64,000 bases of DNA from SIG424 sp045546695. Its GTDB lineage: Bacteria > Bacillota > Clostridia > UBA1212 > UBA1255. Positions 24,101-32,255 of this stretch are shown piece after piece. The stretch lies in assembly GCA_045546695.1 (NCBI GenBank), contig JAZQDE010000015.1, positions 1-64,000 on the forward strand, read 5' to 3'. The translations under genes were made by a program, and so were the position numbers. Position 1 is the stretch's first letter. Every line of letters begins with the position of its first letter. Under the pieces are notes generated by a model. That model saw nothing but the letters and a program-made list of their open reading frames with translations, searched no databases and was not told the origin of the DNA.

Positions 24101-25393
24101 TTATTTAATATAGCAGCACATAAATAACCATGAAATGTCATTATTTATGCCCGGAATATTGCTTTCGTTTGAATCTTTGAAAAGGTACATTGAATGGTTT
24201 GGATCAAACCAGCCACTTGCATCTCCTCTGTTCTGGATAATATACATAAGGTCGTTTGTAAGCGGATAAACTCCTTCTTTTTCATCAACATTTTCAATGT
24301 ATTTAAGGAGACATTCACTGTAATCTTCTTTTTTAACAAACTCGCCATTTTCATCAAAGAAATATTTTACTACACCTGATGATTCAAGAATCGTCTTGAA
24401 AGATGCGAGATATTTGGAATCCTTTGCCAAACGAACAAGTACAAGCGGACCATCAGCGCTGTTTAAATGGTAAAATCCGTCATTTTCATTGTAGACAAGC
24501 TTGTATGTGTCAGAAGATGCTTTGAGGTCAAAATCAGCCAATGCAGAGCCTGCAGGAAGAGTATACTTGCCTAATGTAACTGTAGGCTTGTAAATATCCC
24601 ACGGAACATTTTCATATGAAAATTCAGGTTCACCGACACGTTCTACTGTGATAATACAATTTTCAATTGCAGTAGCTGAATCGATTCCGACAACAAGTGT
24701 CAGAGGTGACGTTGGATCAGGACTAATCATTGAATTATAAACGTTGATTGAGAATGATTTTTCGTCCTGAATATCAGCGACATTTGTATCCTGAATGAAA
24801 TGCGGAGCGCCGTAATAACCGATTTTTGCGTCATCTTTATGGACTGTCAGCTTGTACAGACCTTCTACAGAAGGCTGGAAAACAAAGTAATTTCTTGTGT
24901 TTTCTGTTATCTTTGTGCACAAAGAGCCAATCTGCATAACAGGAGCTACGTATTCAGTTTCACCCTTGTAAAGTATTACTGAGTTGCCCGTCAGATTATA
25001 AGCAACTGCTACTTCAAGACTTGTAACGTCTGCAGACAATGTAAGATTGTCTTTTTCATAATAGTAAAGCGTCTCGTCACCTGTAAATTTAAGTGCTACT
25101 GTATAATCACCTTTATCAAGATTTTTAATAGCCTTGCCCTCTTCATTTACAACCTGCATAGCAATCTGCTCGCCGTCTTTTAAGTAGCTGACAACAACAC
25201 CATCTGTGAAAGGCTTACCAAGGTAATCTGTAACAGTTACTGTGTAATCAGCTGTAGTTTCAATCTCCTGTGTCGGTGCCGGAGTCGAATCAGTTGACGA
25301 TTCATCTCCGCCGCATGAACACAAAACTGCTGCGCAGCATATAAGCAGCGCAGCAATAAGCATAATTTTACCAATAAAATTATTATTTTTCAT
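24101..25393 (-). CDS. Lipoprotein with CnaB-like domain and the shared C-terminal module, no thioredoxin domain
   Basis: 430 residues. Lipobox 'VLCSC' (Cys27) and a Pro/Thr linker, then a CnaB-like domain ('YTVTVTDYLGKPFTDGV') and a beta-rich middle part similar to the middle of the 978-residue neighbour ('YFVFQPSVEGLYKLTV', 'IGYYGAPHFI'). The last 170 residues are clearly homologous to that neighbour's C-terminus: 'NDGFYHLNSADGP', 'FVKKEDYSECLLKYIE', 'YPLTNDLMYII', 'ISWLFMCCYIK'. It lacks the TlpA domain and its CXXC. It may be a duplicate that kept the substrate-facing parts only. Spacing to both neighbours is 12-17 bases. Confidence 0.8.
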   Translation of the reverse strand: MKNNNFIGKIMLIAALLICCAAVLCSCGGDESSTDSTPAPTQEIETTADYTVTVTDYLGKPFTDGVVVSYLKDGEQIAMQVVNEEGKAIKNLDKGDYTVALKFTGDETLYYYEKDNLTLSADVTSLEVAVAYNLTGNSVILYKGETEYVAPVMQIGSLCTKITENTRNYFVFQPSVEGLYKLTVHKDDAKIGYYGAPHFIQDTNVADIQDEKSFSINVYNSMISPDPTSPLTLVVGIDSATAIENCIITVERVGEPEFSYENVPWDIYKPTVTLGKYTLPAGSALADFDLKASSDTYKLVYNENDGFYHLNSADGPLVLVRLAKDSKYLASFKTILESSGVVKYFFDENGEFVKKEDYSECLLKYIENVDEKEGVYPLTNDLMYIIQNRGDASGWFDPNHSMYLFKDSNESNIPGINNDISWLFMCCYIK

Positions 25394-25410
25394 TTATATC
25401 TCCTTCATTT

Positions 25411-28230
25411 TCACTGGCCAAGATAATCGTAGTAGTAACATAACTTGAGCCATCCGAATTCAACACTGTAATCCATCGGGTTTACATATTTATCAGCAAG
25501 AAGCTGGAGAATCTCAGCAAGTTGCTCATCTACCGCAACGCAGCCATTGATTTCTTTGTCGGATCCGTCAATAATCTTATTTACATATGATTTGATTATA
25601 TCTGTATAATCCTTGCCTTTACCATGATACTGACCGTTCAATACTTCTTCAAGTTTATACTCTTCAGCGTAAATCTCATACAATTCACCCCAGAGGTCTT
25701 TTAAGTATTGGATTGTCTTATCCTTATCTCTGCCATTCTTTTCAAAATATGAAATGATTACCTGATCGTAATCCGTCTTGCTGAAATCAAATCCACCCAT
25801 ATCAATGATACCCTTGATATCACCTTGTGTGACAAACGGTACATTCATTACTGTAACACCTGTAAAGTCAGCATAAATCTTGCTTCCGTAAATCTGCTTG
25901 CCGTTGCTGTCTTTACCAAGATCGTGATAATAGTAACCATCATCGCCAAGTACAACGTCAATACCGCCGCTGATTGTATCATACATGTGCTCACCTGTAG
26001 CATCTGTATCGTATGTGTAATATCCGGGAGAAGCTACTCTGAAGTAATCAAACTCGCTGCCAAGATATTCAATATCAAACGGAATATAACCTACTCTATA
26101 AACGTCCCAGAAAGCAATGTTGATGTAGTACGGTGTGCCTGCCTCCATGTAATATACGATAGATACGTTATTTGCATCGCCATACAATCTCTCACAATAC
26201 TCATAAGTCATAAGTATCTCATGATTATCATTAAAGAGCCATGCCTCAACGCCTTCTGGCGCTGTTGAGTTTGAAGTAATTCTATAAACGCCTGACTTCT
26301 TCGGAACGAACTTTCTGAGTGTACCTCTTGGAATAATTACTCTGTCGTAGTAGAAGTAATTCTCTTCAAGTCCCTTACCTTCAAATACTTCGGGAGCTGA
26401 GAATGGAGTAAGTCCCTGAATCGGGTCAACGAGCTGTTTGTTTCCATCCGGACCATATACTTCATAATAACGACAAATCTTGAGCCATTCATCTGGTGTG
26501 TTATCGAAACCGAATACACCGGCTACTTTTTTGAGAATCTCTGCGAGCTCTTCGTTAACTGTACATACACCATTCAATGATGAGTTTGATGCGAAGTTGA
26601 GATATTTAAGAATCTCATCATAAAGATCTTTGCCATCAACAACAACATTTTCACCATAAAGCAATGTGTAAATTGACTTTTCATCGTTGAAAATAGTCAG
26701 GTTCATCAGATTAGCAAGAAGGAGCGGGCCATTTTCTGAGCCGACGTGGTAATAACCATCTTTGTTGTTGAAATAAATATCTATATAATCAAATGAACCA
26801 TCAGCATTTTCAGTTGCAGGAAGTCTTGGAATATATGATTCTACGTCGATATCTTTTGCGTCAACAACTCTCATGTTTGAAATATAAACCGTATCGTCAC
26901 CATTGTTTGTTGAATCGTCTTTAGAATATACTAAAGCAAGTTCATACGTACCATCTTCTATAGCTACCCATGGATAACAAGAAGACCATCCGTCGCTTCC
27001 TGACGAGCCTGAAACCTGATAAATGTCTTCTCTTTGAACAACTACAAAAAGAACGTCATTTATTTCTTCTGTTGAAACGATGTAATCAAAAGCGATTGCC
27101 TGTCCTGCTTTGAGTTCGATATCGGCGTAAATTGCTGAATACGAAGCTTCTATACCCTTATTTGATGAGTAAATACATTTTCTGCCATCCTTTTCACCGA
27201 TAATGAATGGCCAGGCATATTCTGCGTTTGCACTCTCTGTCTCAGGTCTGTAAGTTACGTTGATAGAGCCTGAGTTAATTGCATTACCGATATTTTCAGA
27301 TGTGTCCATTGTCTTGTCAGGCTTCTGAAGTGTCACAAATTCGCTGATACTGGAAGCAATCTTCTGCTTATAATCGTCTGCTGTGAAATAATCAAACAGA
27401 CATGTGAAAGGTCTGAGGCTTGTAATTGCACCAACTTCTACGAGACAGATAACGCCATATCGGTCAATCATCACAGATGTCGGATATGAGTTTACTGAGA
27501 ACGCCTGAGCAAGTGTATATTGACAAGGAGCCATCTTGAATGTAAGACCTCTTTGCTGCTGATAATTTTTAACTGCAGCCGCTGTATCCATAGGTGATAC
27601 AGCAATTATCTCAATATCATCTTGGTACATCTCATATGCTTGTTGCATATAAGGGAATTCAAGCTCACAAGCAGAACAACCATCATACCAGAAGTTAAGC
27701 AGAACAGCTTTTTTTGTTTTGAGGACCTCTGAAAGTGTAACCTGCGCTCCGTCTGATGTTGTTACTGTTAAATCATACATAACGTCTCCGGCTTTGAGAG
27801 AAACAGAACCTGAAAGATCTTCTTTAACAACAGAAGATGATAATGTAATCAGTGCAGTGTTGCCGGTGAAAGAATAATATGGCTCAACGTCATATCCTTT
27901 TGGAAGACCTCTGACTTCAACAGCGTATGAGTTACTTACAGGAAGTTCAAAACTTACAAAACCAAGTTCGTTTGTCTTGCCATACTGTTTGAGGTCTGAG
28001 AGTGTATTGTCGGCGTATACGTAAACGTCTACGTCAGCAAATACTCTGCCGGCAAATGATTTGATGCTAACGTCGTATGCTGCTTTTTCTCCGTTATTAT
28101 CCGTAGTACCTTGCGTAGGTGCAGCCGTAGCATCTGTCTTATCCGATGAATTATCGCCACAGCCAACAAACACTGCCGCAATCAGACACACGGATAGAAT
28201 AATTGCGATTGTTTTCTTTAAAATAGTCAT
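25411..28230 (-). CDS. Lipoprotein with TlpA-like thioredoxin domain and two copies of the shared module
   Basis: 939 residues, first gene of the lipoprotein operon. Lipobox 'VFVGC' (Cys24), Thr/Ala linker, CnaB-like domain ('YDVSIKSFAGRVFADVDVYV'), then a TlpA-like domain with Cys185-Ser-Ala-Cys188 in 'FWYDGCSAC' and 'SVNSYPTSVMIDRYG'. A carbohydrate-binding-like beta region follows (about 330-460). The C-terminal half has two copies of a module also present in the two downstream genes: copy 1 'KDGYYHVGSENGP' to 'EWLKICRYYEVYG', copy 2 'GYYYHDLGK' to 'FGWLKLCYYYDYLG'. The ATG follows 'GGTGAGG'. Promoter at 28269-28297. Likely a redox-active surface protein with unknown client. Confidence 0.85.
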   Translation of the reverse strand: MTILKKTIAIILSVCLIAAVFVGCGDNSSDKTDATAAPTQGTTDNNGEKAAYDVSIKSFAGRVFADVDVYVYADNTLSDLKQYGKTNELGFVSFELPVSNSYAVEVRGLPKGYDVEPYYSFTGNTALITLSSSVVKEDLSGSVSLKAGDVMYDLTVTTSDGAQVTLSEVLKTKKAVLLNFWYDGCSACELEFPYMQQAYEMYQDDIEIIAVSPMDTAAAVKNYQQQRGLTFKMAPCQYTLAQAFSVNSYPTSVMIDRYGVICLVEVGAITSLRPFTCLFDYFTADDYKQKIASSISEFVTLQKPDKTMDTSENIGNAINSGSINVTYRPETESANAEYAWPFIIGEKDGRKCIYSSNKGIEASYSAIYADIELKAGQAIAFDYIVSTEEINDVLFVVVQREDIYQVSGSSGSDGWSSCYPWVAIEDGTYELALVYSKDDSTNNGDDTVYISNMRVVDAKDIDVESYIPRLPATENADGSFDYIDIYFNNKDGYYHVGSENGPLLLANLMNLTIFNDEKSIYTLLYGENVVVDGKDLYDEILKYLNFASNSSLNGVCTVNEELAEILKKVAGVFGFDNTPDEWLKICRYYEVYGPDGNKQLVDPIQGLTPFSAPEVFEGKGLEENYFYYDRVIIPRGTLRKFVPKKSGVYRITSNSTAPEGVEAWLFNDNHEILMTYEYCERLYGDANNVSIVYYMEAGTPYYINIAFWDVYRVGYIPFDIEYLGSEFDYFRVASPGYYTYDTDATGEHMYDTISGGIDVVLGDDGYYYHDLGKDSNGKQIYGSKIYADFTGVTVMNVPFVTQGDIKGIIDMGGFDFSKTDYDQVIISYFEKNGRDKDKTIQYLKDLWGELYEIYAEEYKLEEVLNGQYHGKGKDYTDIIKSYVNKIIDGSDKEINGCVAVDEQLAEILQLLADKYVNPMDYSVEFGWLKLCYYYDYLGQ

Positions 28231-28268
28231 AAATTCCTCACCTTTAGAATATTTCCCTCATCCGATGA

Positions 28269-28297
28269 ATCGTATCATATTATTGCTTTATCGTCAA
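28269..28297 (-). promoter_or_regulatory. Promoter of the lipoprotein operon
   Basis: Minus strand: TTGACG (28297-28292), 17-bp spacer, TACGAT (28274-28269), about 40 bases before the ATG at 28230. It sits right after the hemW stop. No terminator hairpin is visible between hemW and this promoter, so some read-through from the aspS operon is possible. Confidence 0.75.
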
Positions 28298-28303
28298 TCA
28301 GAA

Positions 28304-29437
28304 TTAAACAAATTCACGGAATATTTCATTAGCAAAATCAAGCCCTTTAAGCGTAAGAACATAGCGTTTCCCCTTCTTTTCAATCAGCTTTTTTTCAGAC
28401 AAATATCTTAATTCATCAGAAAAAACATCTATATATTCTTTACCGAATCTATGCCTGAAATCCTCGGGTGACGGGCCTTCAATCATCCTGAAACCAAGCA
28501 TCATAAATTCGTTCATCTTATCTTCTTCAGATAAAACAGCCGTCTCCTCCGGGTCGGCATATTTCCCAAGTAGATATTGTGAAAAGTCTTCTGTATTTTT
28601 GTATCTTACACCATCAACGTATGACGCACTGCACAGGCCAACTCCATAATACTCGTCACATTTCCAATATCTGACATTGTGTCGCGATTCATAACCAGCC
28701 TTTGAAAAGTTAGATATTTCATATTGTCCAAAGCCATTTTCTTCCAGCTTTGCCTTGCAATAATAAAACATCTCACGGTCAATTGTATCGTCAATATAAC
28801 TACTTCCCCATTTATAGACGTTTGTACCCTCTTCGATTATCAGCGAGTACGCTGAAATATGAGTTACTCCGAGCGTGCACGCAATGTCAACCGTGTCACG
28901 CCATTGCTCAATCGTCTGCTCACTATATTTACCAATTGCAGGAATGCCATACATAAGGTCAATGTTTATATTATCAAAGCCTGCCTCCGACGCCATTTTT
29001 ACTGCCTCAATTGCACTTTCTTTTGAATGAAGCCGGCCAAGCGACTTTAGTATTTCCGGTGAAAAGCTCTGTACGCCTATACTGATGCGGTTAATCCCTG
29101 CCGAGACATAATCTGTCAGTTTTGCGGGGTCAACAGTAGCAGGATTTGCCTCAATCGTTACTTCGCATGATTCGCAGAGTCTGTCTGATATCATTGACAT
29201 TATTTCACAGATATATTTTGAGTCAACAGACGAAGGCGTGCCGCCACCAATATATACCGTGTCAAAACAGATATCTTCTTTTGATGCCAAAAGACTGTTT
29301 ATTTCATTTTTTAATTGTGAACAATAAGAATCCACATCGCCGTATTTGTCTGAAAATGACACAAAATCACAATAATTACATTTTCTGAGACAAAACGGTA
29401 TGTGGATATATAAGCCAATTTTTTTCATATCAAACAT
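28304..29437 (-). CDS. hemW: HemW-like radical SAM heme chaperone
   Basis: 377 residues. The radical-SAM motif 'CLRKCNYCDF' (CXXXCXXC followed by Asp-Phe) lacks the fourth Cys of true oxygen-independent coproporphyrinogen III oxidase HemN, so this is the HemW type, which binds heme. 'YIGGGTPSSVD', 'EANPATVD' and 'RISIGVQSF' are conserved. The C-terminal HemN_C part is present. The ATG shares one base with the lepA stop (TGATG), and an ATG three codons later is an alternative start. The lepA-hemW order is common in firmicutes. Heme use in this organism is not shown here. Confidence 0.9.
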   Translation of the reverse strand: MFDMKKIGLYIHIPFCLRKCNYCDFVSFSDKYGDVDSYCSQLKNEINSLLASKEDICFDTVYIGGGTPSSVDSKYICEIMSMISDRLCESCEVTIEANPATVDPAKLTDYVSAGINRISIGVQSFSPEILKSLGRLHSKESAIEAVKMASEAGFDNINIDLMYGIPAIGKYSEQTIEQWRDTVDIACTLGVTHISAYSLIIEEGTNVYKWGSSYIDDTIDREMFYYCKAKLEENGFGQYEISNFSKAGYESRHNVRYWKCDEYYGVGLCSASYVDGVRYKNTEDFSQYLLGKYADPEETAVLSEEDKMNEFMMLGFRMIEGPSPEDFRHRFGKEYIDVFSDELRYLSEKKLIEKKGKRYVLTLKGLDFANEIFREFV

Positions 29438-31233
29438 CAGTCATCAAGCTTAAGAACGCTTAAAAATGCTTCTTGCGGTACTTCTACGCTACCAAATTCA
29501 CGCATACGTTTTTTACCTTCTTTTTGCTTTTCAAGAAGCTTCTTTTTACGGGTAATATCGCCGCCGTAACATTTTGCAAGAACGTCTTTTCTATATGCCT
29601 TGACAGTCTCTCTTGCAATAATTTTGCTGCCGATACAAGCCTGAATCGGAATCTCAAACTGCTGACGCGGGATAGATTCTTTAAGTTTAGCAGCAATCTT
29701 ACGACCACGAGTGTATGCCTTGTCAGTATGAACAATAAACGACAGTGCATCAATCAACTCGTTGTTAAGCAAGATATCAAGCTTTACGAGATTTGAAGGT
29801 TTATAGCCAAGAAGTTCGTAATTCAATGATGCGTATCCACGTGTTCTTGATTTGAGTGAATCAAAGAAGTCGTAAATAACCTCATTCAAAGGCAGCTCGT
29901 ACGTCATAATAACACGTGTTTCTTCAAGATAATCCATGTTGATGAACGTACCCCTGCGCTCTGTTGTAAGCTCCATAATATTTCCTACGTATTCAGTAGG
30001 CGTCATAATCGAAGCTTTAACAATAGGTTCTTCGATTTTCATTATATCAGTCGGATTAGGCATGTTTGTAGGATTGTCAAGCATTTCCATCGTGCCGTCT
30101 GTCTTGTATACATGATAAATAACACTCGGTGTCGTCGTGATAAGCTCAATATTGTACTCTCTTGATATTCTTTCCTGAATAATCTCAAGATGAAGCAGAC
30201 CTAAAAATCCACATCTGAAGCCAAAGCCGAGAGCCTGTGACGTTTCTGGTTCAAAGATAAGGGCTGCATCATTGAGCTGAAGTTTAAAAAGCGCGTCTCT
30301 TAAATTTTCGTAATCAGAACCATCAATAGGATAAAAACCACAATATACCATTGATTGTACTTCTTTATAACCGGGAAGCGGCTCTGTTGCCGGATTGCTT
30401 GCGAGTGTAATAGTGTCGCCTACAGTCGCGTCTGTTATATTCTTGATAGCCGCAGCAATATAACCAACCTCGCCTGCGGATATCTGCTGAGACTGTACAG
30501 TCGCACCGGGTTTGAACCAGCCCACCTCAGTAACAAGATATTCCTTGCCGCTTTGCATAAAGCGGATTGTGTCGCCCTTTTTAATGCTGCCGTCCATTAC
30601 TCTGCAATATACGATTACACCTTTATACGTATCGTAAAAAGAGTCAAAAACGAGTGCTCTGCAAGGACTACCCTCCACTGAAACGGGCGCAGGAATTTTT
30701 GCTACGATAGCTTCAAGTACGTCATGAATACCAAGGCCGACTTTAGCTGATACGAGCGGTGCATCGTCACATGGAATACCGATAACGTCTTCTATTTCTT
30801 TCTTAACCTCATCAGGTCTTGCCGAAGGCAGATCAATCTTATTGATAACAGGAACAATCTCAAGATTATTATCGATTGCCTGGTAGACGTTTGCAAGAGT
30901 CTGAGCCTCAACGCCCTGAGAACTGTCAACAACGAGCAAAGCGCCTTCACACGCAGCCAGAGTACGTGATACTTCATAGTTGAAGTCAACGTGTCCGGGT
31001 GTGTCAATCAGGTTAAAAACGTACTCATTGCCATCGTCAGCTTTGTAATTAAGTCTTACTGACTGTGCTTTGATTGTAATGCCACGTTCCCTTTCAAGGT
31101 CCATATTGTCAAGAACCTGCTCTTCCATCTCACGCTCGGTGAGAACGCCTGTTTCCTGCAGGATTCTGTCGGCAAGAGTTGACTTGCCGTGATCTATATG
31201 TGCAATAATACAAAAATTTCTGATGTTATCCAT
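29437..31233 (-). CDS. lepA: Elongation factor 4 (back-translocating GTPase LepA)
   Basis: 598 residues, the standard length. G1 'AHIDHGKSTL', switch 'ERERGITIKAQ', G3 'DTPGHVDF' and G4 'NKIDLP' are intact. The LepA-specific C-terminal domain ends in 'KKKLLEKQKEGKKRMR'. LepA is a ribosome-binding GTPase that affects translation initiation and elongation under stress. The ATG follows AGGGGA and overlaps the end of spoIIP by eight bases, so translation of the two is coupled. Confidence 0.97.
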   Translation of the reverse strand: MDNIRNFCIIAHIDHGKSTLADRILQETGVLTEREMEEQVLDNMDLERERGITIKAQSVRLNYKADDGNEYVFNLIDTPGHVDFNYEVSRTLAACEGALLVVDSSQGVEAQTLANVYQAIDNNLEIVPVINKIDLPSARPDEVKKEIEDVIGIPCDDAPLVSAKVGLGIHDVLEAIVAKIPAPVSVEGSPCRALVFDSFYDTYKGVIVYCRVMDGSIKKGDTIRFMQSGKEYLVTEVGWFKPGATVQSQQISAGEVGYIAAAIKNITDATVGDTITLASNPATEPLPGYKEVQSMVYCGFYPIDGSDYENLRDALFKLQLNDAALIFEPETSQALGFGFRCGFLGLLHLEIIQERISREYNIELITTTPSVIYHVYKTDGTMEMLDNPTNMPNPTDIMKIEEPIVKASIMTPTEYVGNIMELTTERRGTFINMDYLEETRVIMTYELPLNEVIYDFFDSLKSRTRGYASLNYELLGYKPSNLVKLDILLNNELIDALSFIVHTDKAYTRGRKIAAKLKESIPRQQFEIPIQACIGSKIIARETVKAYRKDVLAKCYGGDITRKKKLLEKQKEGKKRMREFGSVEVPQEAFLSVLKLDD

Positions 31234-32254
31234 ATATTTCCCCTAATACTTCAGCAAGAAGCCTTGCGGTTGCTTCTGCCTGCGAAGTCAAATTACCATC
31301 AAATCCAATCTCTACCAGCAATGAGTTCGGTGCCACATTCTGGTTATATGGATTTCTTCTTAAACTTATATTTTCTACTATGCCCGGCACCTTGTCATTC
31401 ATCTTTTTAGCAACAAGCATAGTAAGCTTCATATTTTCGCGCCAAAACGGATTGACACTCTCATCTCTGTCACCTTCGTAAGGCCAGTTCATTCCGAGTA
31501 AAAAAGATATCGGTGCATACTCAACGTCGTTATACTTAATCACAGGACCATATTTTTCCTTTGTAACGTCAATTGCATTCCTGTGAACGTCAACAATCAG
31601 ACCGACATTTCCATATTCTTCCATTACCTGGTTAAGCATGGGAATCGCACTAAGATAAGTGGCATCCGAGCCTCCTGTTCTGTCAAAAACAGTAGCATTT
31701 CTGATAACGTTTATAGAATAATTGTTCTGAAGAACATCCTTCATAACGTCACCGACATAAACAACGTTGTTTTCGCTTCCCGGAATCTCATTAACATCAA
31801 GTCTGAACTTGTCCTCTTCTGTAGCGCAATAGCCTTCAAGTGCATGAACGTGATATATCAGAATACTCTGATTGCGCTTTATAACAAGCGGTTGCTGAAA
31901 AACTTCGTCGATTGATATATCGACAGGCACGTAATTATTTACAACGTCAAGAAAACCAAATTTTGTTGTTGATTTTGCTTTTGAAATATATGACTTTGTC
32001 AAATAATTGAACTTAAGCCCGCTGAGCTTTTCACCCGTATCGTATCCCGCAATAATAGAATATCCATTATCTGTAAAAGAAAATCTGAAAGTCCTATCTT
32101 CACCGGTGTCCGGACCTGCTGTAATATCCTGTAATAAAATATCCTGATTATCTTTGCTGTCATCAGAATGCTTTGCATCCTTCCACACTATAGCAGCAAG
32201 AAGAGCAACAATTATTACTACAAGAACTATCGGAAGAAGATATGACTTTTTCAT
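31226..32254 (-). CDS. spoIIP: Stage II sporulation protein P (SpoIIP-like amidase)
   Basis: 342 residues: one N-terminal membrane span (about 7-27), a linker, and a peptidoglycan amidase domain. Recognisable SpoIIP blocks are 'SILIYHVHALEGY' (His and Glu of the metal-dependent amidase), 'GNVGLIVDVHRNA', 'NPFWRENMKLTMLVAKKM' and 'NSLLVEIGFDGN'. SpoIIP cleaves septal peptidoglycan during engulfment together with SpoIID and SpoIIM. The ATG at 32254 is chosen for a GGAGG site six bases upstream. The spoIIP-lepA-hemW order is seen in many spore-formers. Whether this organism still sporulates cannot be judged from one gene. Confidence 0.9.
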   Translation of the reverse strand: MKKSYLLPIVLVVIIVALLAAIVWKDAKHSDDSKDNQDILLQDITAGPDTGEDRTFRFSFTDNGYSIIAGYDTGEKLSGLKFNYLTKSYISKAKSTTKFGFLDVVNNYVPVDISIDEVFQQPLVIKRNQSILIYHVHALEGYCATEEDKFRLDVNEIPGSENNVVYVGDVMKDVLQNNYSINVIRNATVFDRTGGSDATYLSAIPMLNQVMEEYGNVGLIVDVHRNAIDVTKEKYGPVIKYNDVEYAPISFLLGMNWPYEGDRDESVNPFWRENMKLTMLVAKKMNDKVPGIVENISLRRNPYNQNVAPNSLLVEIGFDGNLTSQAEATARLLAEVLGEIYG

Positions 32255-32255
32255 T

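Noticed and set aside
28304..29437. Oxygen-independent coproporphyrinogen III oxidase (HemN).
   Set aside because: The fourth Cys after the CXXXCXXC motif is replaced by Asp-Phe, which marks HemW.
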